Position numbers and translations under genes: made by a program. From NCBI GenBank assembly GCA_028821405.1, contig JAPPGK010000058.1, positions 1-50,447 of the forward strand: a DNA stretch of 50,447 bases, written 5' to 3'. Of this stretch, positions 25,246 to 33,813 are shown piece by piece. Origin of the DNA: Gammaproteobacteria bacterium (GTDB lineage: Bacteria; Pseudomonadota; Gammaproteobacteria; Pseudomonadales; Azotimanducaceae). Position 1 is the first letter of the stretch; each line of letters opens with the position of its first letter. The notes beneath the pieces were generated by a model. That model saw nothing but the letters and a program-made list of their open reading frames with translations, had not been told where the DNA came from and ran no database searches.

Positions 25246-26319
25246 CTACGCGGCGTCGGGCTGATTCATCAGGAGTTCGGTGATCTCCCGCTGCTCGCGG
25301 CGATCCAGTTCCTCGTAGACAGCGCTTTCGTGAAACCGCTTGCACGCGGGCCTCGTATCTCGCTTGGGAATCACGTCGGCGGCCTGGAACGACATCAGCA
25401 TCGCGCCGCGTTTGTGCTTCGTCCGGTTGAAGCCCGCTCGATGCCAGGTCCGGGCGTCGTAGAGAACGATGCTGCCCGCCGGGGCTTCGACCACGTCGGC
25501 ATCCGGGCCGCTATAGGGGCGCGTCGCGGGATCGGCACCGTGGCGGGCCGGATTCCACTCCGGCGGCGGGTTCGTCTCGGCCCGGTGCGAGCCCAGCTTG
25601 TACGCCGTGGCGCCGTTCTGCTTGGTGAAGTCGGAGACGCAGACGTTGCGCTGAACCGCCTTGACGGGACCGTCCCGGTCCGCCACGGGGTGCCCGCCGA
25701 CGGACGGGATGTACGGAATGTCGGCGTGCCAGCCCTGGACTCGGCGTTTGCCGTCGTAGGGGGGCAGCGACGTGGGATTCGGCGGATGTCCCAAATGCAG
25801 ATCCCGGGTCCCGATGTACTGCCGGATCAACCATAGCGAGACGGGTTCGCTTATTGCCTGGCCGACGGCGCTGTGCTGGCAGACTCTCGGCGTGTCGATG
25901 TCCGGCGCCAGGTGTTCGTAGTCGTCGGTACAGGCGACCCGTTGCAGGCCGTCGACGATCTCCGGCGTCAGGAGACAGGTCAGACACACCCAGCCCTCGC
26001 GTTTCAAGTGCTCGAGATAGGCACTCGGCACCTTCTCGGGACCGTGTGCCATCTTCAATGCCACATCCTCCGATCCCATACGCACCGTACAGCCATCGGC
26101 ATCGACGTCGCCCGCCACCTCCGTCCCGGTTGCCACATGCCTGACGCCGCCCGGGGTCCGATCCCAGATCACCCGGTCGTCGCCTTCGTCGGACAACGTG
26201 AGCGTGCCCTCGTCGTCGAGGGCCAGCATCGTCCCGTCGGGGGCGATCAGAAACAGGTAGTGATGCGTCGGCCGCTCGTGCCTCACGACGCGTTCTTGAA
26301 ATTCCTCGTGGTTCTCCAC
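25246..26319 (-). CDS. PhyH-like Fe(II)/2-oxoglutarate dioxygenase 2 with N-terminal beta-rich extension
   Basis: 357 residues. The catalytic part (about 110-357) has QGWHADIPYIP with the HxD iron motif, a distal His in TWHRAGFN and a following Arg (KHKRGAML). Before it lies an unusual domain of about 100 residues, predicted beta-rich (HHYLFLIAPDGTMLALDDEG), not part of typical PhyH proteins. I set the start at GTG 26319, which has AAGGAG 9 bases upstream; the frame stays open back to 27009 but only by overlapping the aldolase gene. It sits between the OtnC-like and isomerase genes, so it probably hydroxylates a pathway substrate. Confidence 0.82.
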   Translation of the reverse strand: MENHEEFQERVVRHERPTHHYLFLIAPDGTMLALDDEGTLTLSDEGDDRVIWDRTPGGVRHVATGTEVAGDVDADGCTVRMGSEDVALKMAHGPEKVPSAYLEHLKREGWVCLTCLLTPEIVDGLQRVACTDDYEHLAPDIDTPRVCQHSAVGQAISEPVSLWLIRQYIGTRDLHLGHPPNPTSLPPYDGKRRVQGWHADIPYIPSVGGHPVADRDGPVKAVQRNVCVSDFTKQNGATAYKLGSHRAETNPPPEWNPARHGADPATRPYSGPDADVVEAPAGSIVLYDARTWHRAGFNRTKHKRGAMLMSFQAADVIPKRDTRPACKRFHESAVYEELDRREQREITELLMNQPDAA

Positions 26320-26333
26320 TCGTCCGATCTCCT

Positions 26334-26990
26334 TCAGCCGTTCTGGACGTACATGCTCGCCTTGTCCCTGCCGTGGAATTCGCGCCACTCCGCCGCCGTC
26401 AGGCGCTGCGGTTCGCCCAACTGCCGGGCGAGGACGTACTGTCGGCACATGATCTCCAGGCGGTGCGCCTGGTTGACCGCCCGCTTCAACGTAGGCCCAT
26501 GACAGATCATGCCGTGATTGCCGAGCAGGCAGGCCGTTCGGTCGGTCAGCGCCGCCGCGGCGTCGTCGGCGAGTCGCTGCGTCCCGAACGTGGAATACCG
26601 GACGCAAGGCACGTCGTCGCCGCCGAAGACGCCGACCAGGTAGTGGAAGCCGGGCAGCGTCAAGAGGTGGCTTGCGACGGCAACGCAATAGTCCGAATGG
26701 GTATGGACCACCGCGAGCGCCTCGGCATGCTTTAAGTAGATCGCCGCGTGCATGCGCCATTCGGAAGACGGCCTGCCCTCGCCGCGCCAGGTGCCGTCGA
26801 ACGATGTCTCCACAACGGCATCCGCGGTGATCGTGTCCGCGCGGGCGCCGTTCGGGGAAATCAGCATGCTGTCGCCGAAGCGGACGCTCAAGTTGCCCGA
26901 GGACAACTCGTTCAAGCCGATCGCTTCGACCTGCTTGTAGCTGTCGACCAGCTGTTGGCGCAAGTCCGCCTCGTCGGTCGTGTCTGCCAT
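26334..26990 (-). CDS. otnC: Class II aldolase family protein, 3-oxo-tetronate 4-phosphate decarboxylase-like (copy 1)
   Basis: 218 residues. LNELSSGNLSVR, SPNGA, the zinc-type HTHS in VVHTHSDYC and GNHGMI are the class II aldolase/adducin motifs. Followed in sequence and on the chromosome by a kinase of the YgbK/OtnK type, this is the E. coli ygbL (otnC) context: decarboxylation of 3-oxo-tetronate 4-phosphate to dihydroxyacetone phosphate and CO2. Fuculose or ribulose phosphate activity is the alternative. GGGGGAAG precedes ATG 26990. It is a clear paralogue of the 35426 gene (shared SSEWRMHA, PGFHYLVG and GGDDVPC). Confidence 0.83.
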   Translation of the reverse strand: MADTTDEADLRQQLVDSYKQVEAIGLNELSSGNLSVRFGDSMLISPNGARADTITADAVVETSFDGTWRGEGRPSSEWRMHAAIYLKHAEALAVVHTHSDYCVAVASHLLTLPGFHYLVGVFGGDDVPCVRYSTFGTQRLADDAAAALTDRTACLLGNHGMICHGPTLKRAVNQAHRLEIMCRQYVLARQLGEPQRLTAAEWREFHGRDKASMYVQNG

Positions 26991-27005
26991 GGCTTCCCCC
27001 TACGA

Positions 27006-28286
27006 TCAACCGGATGCGGCGTCCGCCATCCGCATGCGTTCCAAGGCGACGTCAATGAAGTCCTCCTCGCCCGCGCTGCCCGACTTGACGACCAGCGACA
27101 CCGGATCGCCGTTGGCTCGGTGACAGTAGCCTCCCTGCAGATCGTCGTACGCCCCCACCTCGAGACGCTCGATGCCCAACGACCTTATCACCGACCCGGA
27201 CGTCTCGCCGCCGGCCACCACGAACTTCCGTACGCCAAGTTCGTAAAGCGCTCGGGACATTCGGCCAAGGAGTTCGTCAGCGAGCGCCGAAGCGCTTTCC
27301 CGACCGAGTTCCGCCTGGGCGCGCTTGACGCCGTCGGCATCCGTTGTCGTCGCGACGCCCACGGGCCCGTGCACCAGGCGGGCGCGGGCCCACTCGACGG
27401 CCTCGCCCAGGGTACCGCATTCATCGCCAGCCGCCTTCACGAGGTCGATCCGGTACACCGGGTGCGCGGCCTCGAACCGTGCCAACTGGCGGGACGTTCT
27501 CGGCGTGCAGCTGCCGGAGATCACCGCGGCATGCCCCGGTGCGGCGGGCAACAACGTTCGCGGTTCGGTCGGGGCGACGTTGCGCCAACCGCGCGAAAGC
27601 GCGACGGGGAGATCATCCGATCCGGTCACCAAGGCGGAATGACGGGCAAGCGCGGCGACGCGCGCGAGATCGCCCGGATCGATGACGTCGACAATGAAGA
27701 ACCGCACGCCCGCAGCCGACTGCTCGGCCAGGTAGCGCTCGCATGCCGCCCTGCCCGCGCGCATCGTGTCGTGGTTCAGAAGTCCCACCTCGACTCGGCT
27801 CTGCGACTGCAACACCTCCACGAGGTTCGAGTTGGTCATGGGGGTCACGGGGTCATACCGCCTCGGGGTTTCGTGCAGCATGTCTATGCCGACGAACAGT
27901 CGCCCCTGGTAGACGGTGGCTTTCCGCTCCGGGCGGCCGGGACAGAACAACACGCACTCCGTGTGCGTCATCTCCATCAGCGCTTCGGCCACCGGACCAA
28001 TGTTGCCCCGCGCCGTCGAACAGAACAGCGTGCTGTACTTGTAGTAGAGCTGCTTCGCACCTTGTGCGAGCAAGGCCCGGGCGGAATGCCTTGCGTCGGC
28101 GACCGCCTCTTCAGCCGGTCTCGACAAGAGCTTGCGGCCGACGACCACGGCCTGTACGTCGCCTGGGAGCCCTTCAACGGCATCGGCGGATGTCGCCACG
28201 GGGCAACGGACGCCCTGCTCCTCCAAGAGGCTGGCCACCTTCACGCCACCCGTGAGGTCGTCCGCGATCACTCCAAGCTCTAACAG
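27006..28286 (-). CDS. otnK: 3-oxo-tetronate kinase-like, DUF1537 family (copy 1); non-ATG start
   Basis: About 426 residues. VIADDLTGG at the N-terminus, YYKYSTLFCSTARGNIGP, DPVTPMTNSNL, ISGSCTPRTSRQL and VAGGETSGSV are the signatures of the YgbK/OtnK branch of DUF1537 kinases, which phosphorylate 3-oxo-tetronate with ATP. The GTG at 28271 falls inside the conserved LGVIADD strand and is probably Val, not the start. Frame continues upstream as CTG (28286) and ACG (28289); the ACG aligns with the ATG of the 37353 paralogue, and GGGGAGG lies 8 or 5 bases before them. I set CTG 28286. First gene of a six-gene minus-strand run. Confidence 0.8.
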   Translation of the reverse strand: MLELGVIADDLTGGVKVASLLEEQGVRCPVATSADAVEGLPGDVQAVVVGRKLLSRPAEEAVADARHSARALLAQGAKQLYYKYSTLFCSTARGNIGPVAEALMEMTHTECVLFCPGRPERKATVYQGRLFVGIDMLHETPRRYDPVTPMTNSNLVEVLQSQSRVEVGLLNHDTMRAGRAACERYLAEQSAAGVRFFIVDVIDPGDLARVAALARHSALVTGSDDLPVALSRGWRNVAPTEPRTLLPAAPGHAAVISGSCTPRTSRQLARFEAAHPVYRIDLVKAAGDECGTLGEAVEWARARLVHGPVGVATTTDADGVKRAQAELGRESASALADELLGRMSRALYELGVRKFVVAGGETSGSVIRSLGIERLEVGAYDDLQGGYCHRANGDPVSLVVKSGSAGEEDFIDVALERMRMADAASG

Positions 28287-28435
28287 CGTTCGGTCCTCCC
28301 CATCTGGGTATTGACGCCTGGGAAACCCCCTTCCTCACTTCGCGGGCACGCTGCCCCGAATCGGACGAGTGCATGAGGATCGGCATCGCGAAGGCGTCTA
28401 TTATTGCTGACGCGTCACTTCGACAAAGGAAATAA

Positions 28436-29197
28436 ATGTCAGTTGATCAATTGCGGCGGGATGGGCTGGCCGGTCCGTTCGAGTTGGCCGACAAGACGGG
28501 ACTCGACGCGGCACGGGATGCGGTATTCGAGTTCAAGGCGCTTCGCCGGGAGCAGCTTCTCGCAGCGAGAAGGGCAGGAAACGACAACAGCACCTACTCC
28601 AACCCGTTGATCGACCGCCACCTTGACGTCGGCGTCATCCAGCGACTCTACTACGACGCCAACGTGCAGTCCGCCGTGGCCGAGCTTTTGGGCGAAGACC
28701 TGTACATCTGGCGTTCGAATTTCTTCGTCAAGAGCGACGGCACCGGACAAAACAAGTGGCACCATGATCGCCACTTCGAAAACGGCGATGCCAAGCTCAA
28801 CCTCTACGACACCAGCAATCACTTCTCGATCACGATGGCGTTGACCGACATCGGGATGGACGAGGGCCGAATCGAGTACGTGAAGGGGTCGCACCAGCCG
28901 ATCTCCGGGTTCGATCGGGACATTCCCCGTCACATCGACGAAGTCCCGGACGTCGTTGCGGACCGGGTCACGCCGCTACCCCTCGAACGCGGTCAGTTCG
29001 TGTTGTTCCACGCTTCGCTTCTGCATCGGAGCCTCGCGTTCGGGGAAGGCAACCGGCGCGTCTCGATGGCGGCCCGGCTCTTGAGGGCCGGCACGAAGAT
29101 TCCCCCGTACGGATCGGCCAACCCCGCCGGCGGTGCTGCCGCCCGCGCCGAGCCGATCATGTATTACCGCGATTCGGGATTGATGCGCTTGAACTAG
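28436..29197 (+). CDS. PhyH-like Fe(II)/2-oxoglutarate dioxygenase 3
   Basis: 253 residues. NKWHHDRHFENG provides HxD iron ligands, GRIEYVKGSHQP the usual loop, LLHRS the distal His and NRRVSMAARL the 2-oxoglutarate Arg, so all key residues appear present. AAAGGA at 28425-28430 is 5 bases before the ATG. It is divergent from the kinase that heads cluster 1, sharing a gap of about 150 bases, which suggests joint control. Substrate unknown; possibly a hydroxylase feeding cluster 1. Confidence 0.85.
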   Translation: MSVDQLRRDGLAGPFELADKTGLDAARDAVFEFKALRREQLLAARRAGNDNSTYSNPLIDRHLDVGVIQRLYYDANVQSAVAELLGEDLYIWRSNFFVKSDGTGQNKWHHDRHFENGDAKLNLYDTSNHFSITMALTDIGMDEGRIEYVKGSHQPISGFDRDIPRHIDEVPDVVADRVTPLPLERGQFVLFHASLLHRSLAFGEGNRRVSMAARLLRAGTKIPPYGSANPAGGAAARAEPIMYYRDSGLMRLN

Positions 29198-29291
29198 CGC
29201 CAGCCCGAGCCGCCCGAGCACCCAGCCCGACCTTCGGCTAACGCCGCAACGTCCGACAGGTAGGGCTGCCGGTCGACCGGGGGCACCCGGA

Positions 29292-29546
29292 TCAACCGCT
29301 TGCATCCTCGCCGAGCGCTGCGAGCTTGCCTCCGAGGTTGTCGAGGCGCAACTGTACGTTGTCTATCCGATCCTGAACGCCGGTCACGCGCTGCTGTACG
29401 CTGGTCAACCGTTGCTCGACGCTGCGCAGGTGGTGCTCCACGCTCTCGATCCGCCGTTCGATGCGCGCGAGGCGTTGCCCGATCGGCACCAGCGCCGCCG
29501 AAACGGTTTCCGATATGGCTTCCCTTAGCTCGTCCGATTCAGCCAT
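29292..29546 (-). CDS. Small heptad-repeat coiled-coil protein
   Basis: 84 residues from the ATG at 29546. After a short lead (MAESDELREAISETVSAAL) the sequence is a regular seven-residue series, for example RIESVEH, HLRSVEQ, RLTSVQQ, RVTGVQD, RIDNVQL, RLDNLGG, with hydrophobic residues at fixed places. It would form a single long coiled coil, probably an oligomer. No signal or membrane helix. An in-frame ATG at 29597 would add 17 residues of unlike composition. Function unknown; it follows the PhyH 3 gene convergently. Confidence 0.6.
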   Translation of the reverse strand: MAESDELREAISETVSAALVPIGQRLARIERRIESVEHHLRSVEQRLTSVQQRVTGVQDRIDNVQLRLDNLGGKLAALGEDASG

Positions 29547-29669
29547 CGTCGCTGTGCCCACTGCCCCTTCCGGACCATCTAATGAATTCCCCGGCAACGT
29601 GTCAACGCCATGGGGCGGTGTCTCGGTTTGAATTTTGTTCGGCTCTGCGACACGACGCCTGGCGATCCG

Positions 29670-31544
29670 TCAGGGGTCGGACTCGTCGTCCAGTACCCAC
29701 CAACTGTCGATGACGCGCGCCAATCCGCCGTCGAGGTATTCGTACGCGGCGACGGTGTCTTCGGCCCGGCCGAACTTGTCCCAATACAGGAACCGCTCCT
29801 CGTCGGGCATGTTCAACGGTATGTGATAGAAGCTCCAGAGGAGAACCCGGTCCAATGCCCGGCAGACCGTCGTCGCGGCCGCGAGGGTCGGTGCGCGCTG
29901 GGCGAGTTCGATCAGGCTGTCGACCACCGGGTCGCGAATCCCCGCCAGATTGCCGCCCATCCCCGCCACGGCGTTCGCCGATCCGAAATAGGTACGCAAC
30001 TGGGCCATCGGCGGATTGAGGAAATCCAGACCTCGGAAATACATGTCGAATCGGCGCTCGCGCTTGAAACGGACGGCGGTGACGTTGTCGAGCAGGCGCA
30101 CGCTGGCTTCGATGCCGAGGTGCGCCAGCGAGTCGACATAGGGAAGCAACAGACGCTTGGCCCAGGCGTTCTGCGTCGCGATCTCGAAACTGAACGCCTC
30201 GCCGTCCGCGTTCTCGAGTCGACCGCCCACGAGCGTCCACCCGGCTTGGGCCAATAGCCGCCGTGCCCGCTCCAGCGCTTCTCGATTCGGCCCGCGCGCG
30301 ACGGACACCGGCAACCGGAACGGTTCGTCGAACACCCGCTCGGGTAGTTGATCGCGATAGGGAGCAAGCAAGGCAAGCTCTTCTGTCGACGGCATCCCCC
30401 CGGCAGCCAGCGATGAGCCGGCAAAGTAGCTCAACGCCCGGTACTGGGTGTCGTAGTGGAAGACGCGATTCTGCCATTCGAAGTCGAACGCCAGCGTCAG
30501 CGCCTCGCGTACCCGTGCGTCGCGGAACATCTCGCGGTCGAGGTTGAACGTCAGCGTGCGCTCCTGGCCGATGGACTTGCCGACCCGGCGCGTATCCTTC
30601 AGCCAACGACCTGCGTTCGGTGACGAGGCGTCGTACGCGGTATTCCAATAGCGGACGTCGGTTTCGAAATAGATGTCGAGAAGGCCTTTGCGGAACGCCT
30701 CCCTCGCCACGGTGGCATCGCGGTACACGTCGTAGCGGATCACATCGAAGTTGTGGCGGCCGCGGTTCACAGGCAGGTCCCGGGCCCAGTAGTCGGGTAC
30801 GCGTTCATAGGTGACGTGGTTGCGATCAAGTTCGACGATGCGATAGGGACCACTGACCAACGGCGGGTCAAGCGTCACCTGTCCCGGGTCCCGGTCTGCG
30901 TAGTAGTGCGCCGGGCGCACGGGGAACGTGGTCAGTGCCAAGAGGTTCGAATGGGTGAACACATCGCGATGGCGGATCAGAAGCTCCCGGTCGTTCACGA
31001 TCTCGAACGACTCGACCCAGGAGCGGTAGTAGACCTTGCCTGCCAGCGACGTGGCGTCCATCACGTCGTAGGAGAAGCGCACATCGCGGGCCGTGATCGG
31101 CACCCCGTCGTGCCAGCGTGCGGCCTCATGCAACCGGATGTAGAGCGACTTCCTGTCCTCGGAGAGCGCCACGCCGTCCACGAGCAAACCGTAGAGGGCC
31201 GACTGCTCGTCCGCCGAACGGACGAACAATCGATCCATCGTCCGCTCCAAGCCGCTGGCATTGGAGACGCCCGTACCCCACGCCCCCGAGACGTTCCGGA
31301 CCGGCCAGGTCGTCGAGAGCGTCAGGCGGCCGCCTTTCGGGGCCGACGGGTTCGAGTATTCGAAGTGGGTGAAGTCGGCGGGGTACTTCAGGTCATGGAG
31401 CAGGGAAATGCCGTGCTGATAGGGCGGCTGATCGCCGAGACACACCGACGCCAGCAGGAGCGAGGCGAGTTCGGTCGCGCGCCGGGTTATTCTTGCCAGC
31501 CATGAGCCCCGAATCACGAAGGACACCGAACCCCGCCGTGTCAC
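29670..31544 (-). CDS. YejA-like extracellular solute-binding protein 2 (SBP family 5)
   Basis: 624 residues, paralogue of the 21312 gene: DLKYPADFTHFEY, NPSAPKGG, RNHVTYERVPDYWARDLP, VREALTLAFDFEW and a C-terminal YWDKFGRAEDT all match the YejA/microcin-C oligopeptide-binding branch. A signal peptide with a long basic n-region ends near SVCLG. GTG 31544 is supported by GGAGGGG 4 bases upstream; GTG 31517 is possible. No importer permease is nearby. Its 5' end overlaps that of the divergent esterase gene, an odd arrangement. Confidence 0.86.
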   Translation of the reverse strand: MTRRGSVSFVIRGSWLARITRRATELASLLLASVCLGDQPPYQHGISLLHDLKYPADFTHFEYSNPSAPKGGRLTLSTTWPVRNVSGAWGTGVSNASGLERTMDRLFVRSADEQSALYGLLVDGVALSEDRKSLYIRLHEAARWHDGVPITARDVRFSYDVMDATSLAGKVYYRSWVESFEIVNDRELLIRHRDVFTHSNLLALTTFPVRPAHYYADRDPGQVTLDPPLVSGPYRIVELDRNHVTYERVPDYWARDLPVNRGRHNFDVIRYDVYRDATVAREAFRKGLLDIYFETDVRYWNTAYDASSPNAGRWLKDTRRVGKSIGQERTLTFNLDREMFRDARVREALTLAFDFEWQNRVFHYDTQYRALSYFAGSSLAAGGMPSTEELALLAPYRDQLPERVFDEPFRLPVSVARGPNREALERARRLLAQAGWTLVGGRLENADGEAFSFEIATQNAWAKRLLLPYVDSLAHLGIEASVRLLDNVTAVRFKRERRFDMYFRGLDFLNPPMAQLRTYFGSANAVAGMGGNLAGIRDPVVDSLIELAQRAPTLAAATTVCRALDRVLLWSFYHIPLNMPDEERFLYWDKFGRAEDTVAAYEYLDGGLARVIDSWWVLDDESDP

Positions 31545-32392
31545 GAGGCCCCTCCGCCGTCTGGGTCAACAAACCAAAGGCCGGCGAGCTGCCGCACGGG
31601 GTCGCGCACAAGACGTTCTTTTCCGAGGCGCACCAGACCGACGTGGGCTACTGCATCTACCTCCCGCCCGGCTACGAGACCCACGCCGGCGAGCGTTACC
31701 CGGTGATCTACAACCTGCATGGCGCTGACGGCAATGAACTGCACGGCTTCGACGAGGTAGACGTGCTCGACGGGGGCATCCGCAGCGGACGTTGGCCGCC
31801 GATGATCGTGGTCATGGCCAACGGCGGCAAGCGCACGTTCTTCAAGGACTCCCACGACGGGCGAACCAGGAGCGAGACCCTCATCATCCGCGAACTGATT
31901 CCCCACATAGACGCCAACTATCGCACGATCGCCGCCCGCGAGGGCCGCTCTATCGAGGGCCACAGCATGGGTGGCCGCGGTGCCACACGACTCGCCATGA
32001 AATTCCCAACGCTCTTCTGTTCGCTGTTCAACTTCGCGGGCAACGTGCCTCGAACGTCGGCGCATTTCGATCCGTCGGCGCCGGACATCTATCCCAACAA
32101 CTACCTGGGTCCCGACAAGCAAGCCTACATCGACAACGACGCGTTCGAGTTGCTGAACAAGAACGTCCGCGACATCAGGGGCAAGCTGCGCATCCAAATG
32201 TGGTGCGGGACGCAGGACGTGGGGCACCTTGCAACAATCCGCGACTTCCACGAAGCGCTACTGGCGGCAGGCGTCGACCACACCTACCTGGAGATCGAGG
32301 GCCTCGGACACGCCAAGAAACCGATCATCGAGCGGTACCGCGACATCTGGTTCGATTATCACGCCGAGTCGTTGCGCCTCGCCGCGCGTTAA
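31502..32392 (+). CDS. Esterase-family alpha/beta hydrolase
   Basis: 296 residues from ATG 31502. Motifs: CIYLPPGYET, NLHGADGNE, nucleophile IEGHSMGGRG (Ser about 155), acid in CGTQD and His in GLGHAKK. This is the putative-esterase (tributyrin esterase/esterase D-like) family. No signal peptide is apparent, so it is probably cytoplasmic. Start is uncertain: ATG 31502 has no ribosome site and overlaps the divergent binding-protein gene; GTG 31538 is the other choice. Ends 2 bases from the convergent enolase-superfamily gene. It may remove an ester from the compound processed by cluster 2. Confidence 0.82.
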   Translation: MSPESRRTPNPAVSRGPSAVWVNKPKAGELPHGVAHKTFFSEAHQTDVGYCIYLPPGYETHAGERYPVIYNLHGADGNELHGFDEVDVLDGGIRSGRWPPMIVVMANGGKRTFFKDSHDGRTRSETLIIRELIPHIDANYRTIAAREGRSIEGHSMGGRGATRLAMKFPTLFCSLFNFAGNVPRTSAHFDPSAPDIYPNNYLGPDKQAYIDNDAFELLNKNVRDIRGKLRIQMWCGTQDVGHLATIRDFHEALLAAGVDHTYLEIEGLGHAKKPIIERYRDIWFDYHAESLRLAAR

Positions 32393-32394
32393 GG

Positions 32395-33537
32395 TCAACG
32401 CCACTCCCGCGACGGCCGATCGGCATGGCGCCGCAGGACGGCGTCGTCCAATTCCACGCCCAAGCCCGGCCCCCCTGGCAACGCCGCCCGCCCGTCGCTG
32501 ATTTCCGCGAATGGCGCGTCTACGAGCTTGTCGAACAACGGGCTCTCGTCGAACTGCCGTTCCAGCATGTCGAAGGCACCGAGCGAGGCAGACACCTGCA
32601 GGCTCGCCGCATGGCAGATCGGACCGCTCGGATTGTGAGGCGAAACCTGGACGCCAAGCGCTTCGCACTCGGCCGCCGTACATTGCATCTCGTGGATCCC
32701 CCCAATGTACTTCATGTCGGGCATCACCACGTCATACGCGCCGGCCTCGCAAAAGGGGCGCATCGTTTGCCACCCCACACTCGTCTCCAACCCCGCCTGG
32801 CGCATGCCCAGCGCGTTGCCCTGTCGGCGCAGCCGCACAAGCGCGGGGATGTTCACCTCGGACTCGGGCAACGGCGTTTCGATCCAATGCACACCCAAAC
32901 GGGCCGCCGCCTCGTTGAGCGCCCGTGCGGTGGCTTCGTCGAAGCGCCAGTGGCAATCGACCATCAGACGCGCATGGGGTCCAACCGCATCGCGCACCGC
33001 AGCCACGCGTGCGAGCCCGGCCTGCATGGCTTGTACGCCGTCGCCCTGGGCGCAGATCTCCGCACTCACCTCGTCGAAGGGCGCGACTTTGAACGCGACA
33101 TGGCCCGCCGCGATGGCGGCCTGGGCGCTTGCCGCGAAACCCGCCGGACTGCGATCCTCGGTGCGCCGGTTGATGTTGGCGTACACCGGTATCTGCTCGC
33201 GCTGCACGCCGAACGTCCGCGCCAAAGATCGGCCATCCACCTGTGCGCGAAGGCTCCACAACGCCTGATCGATCGCGCTCACGACGGCGGCCTTTTGGAT
33301 ATTGTCCGGCGGGTGAGATTCGGCGAACGCGCCGGGACGTTGCAGCGAGGCTTGCGAAAGCGCCAAAGGGACCAGGCGTTCGGCCGCCGCGACGAGCCCG
33401 TCTTGGCGACCGGTGAGCGTGGCTTCGCCTTCGCCAACACGACCGTCCGCCGTGCGCAGGCGCAAGAAAGCCCAACACGTCTTGTGGGTGACGCGCACGA
33501 AATGCAGCGACGCGCTGGAGAGGGAAGTATCGCTCAC
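32395..33537 (-). CDS. Mandelate racemase/muconate lactonizing (enolase superfamily) enzyme, probable sugar-acid dehydratase
   Basis: 380 residues from GTG 33537. The barrel carries AFKVAPF at the KxK place (only the first Lys remains), metal ligands in MVDCHW (Asp) and HWIETPLPE (Glu), then VVMPDMKYIGG and a C-terminal VSPHNPSGPICHAAS resembling galactonate-dehydratase-type members. Enolase-superfamily enzymes of this kind abstract the proton alpha to a carboxylate, most often dehydrating aldonic acids. It lies downstream of the two cyclase genes, separated by a toxin relic on the other strand. The exact acid is unknown, and racemase activity is possible. Confidence 0.8.
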   Translation of the reverse strand: MSDTSLSSASLHFVRVTHKTCWAFLRLRTADGRVGEGEATLTGRQDGLVAAAERLVPLALSQASLQRPGAFAESHPPDNIQKAAVVSAIDQALWSLRAQVDGRSLARTFGVQREQIPVYANINRRTEDRSPAGFAASAQAAIAAGHVAFKVAPFDEVSAEICAQGDGVQAMQAGLARVAAVRDAVGPHARLMVDCHWRFDEATARALNEAAARLGVHWIETPLPESEVNIPALVRLRRQGNALGMRQAGLETSVGWQTMRPFCEAGAYDVVMPDMKYIGGIHEMQCTAAECEALGVQVSPHNPSGPICHAASLQVSASLGAFDMLERQFDESPLFDKLVDAPFAEISDGRAALPGGPGLGVELDDAVLRRHADRPSREWR

Positions 33538-33539
33538 GG

Positions 33540-33813
33540 GTGTTCGCCAAGACGACGCAATGGGCACCCATGTTGAGCGAACACGGACGTCCCGCAGTCC
33601 ACTGGTCGGACATCGGCGATCCTCGTGCAACCGGCGATGCGATCGTGGCGTGGGCCCGACAGAACGACGATGCAGTGTTCACCCACGATCTTGGACTTCG
33701 GCGCCATGCTCGCGTTGTCGGGCACGAGCGGACCGAGCGTCCTGCAGGTTCGGTCTCAAGATGTCCTGCCGGAACATCTGGCCGACAAGGTGACCGCCGG
33801 GCTAGCGTCCTAG
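33540..33813 (+). pseudogene. Frameshifted DUF5615 PIN-like toxin relic
   Basis: Frame 1 reads VHWSDIGDPRATGDAIVAWARQ and then FTHDL; the continuation LDFGAMLAL and PSVLQVRSQDVLPEHL is found one base out of phase. Removing one G of the GG at 33693-33694 restores THDLDFGA, the conserved DUF5615 PIN-like core. The usual N-terminal strand (MKLLVDMNLSP type) is also missing, replaced by sequence up to the enolase-superfamily start at 33537. No intact antitoxin gene is adjacent. It overlaps the cyclase 3' end by 4 bases. Probably decayed, unless the extra base is a sequencing error. Confidence 0.75.

Noticed and set aside
26320-27009. Upstream extension of the PhyH 2 frame
   Set aside because: It overlaps the class II aldolase gene on the same strand in another phase; GTG 26319 with AAGGAG explains the start.
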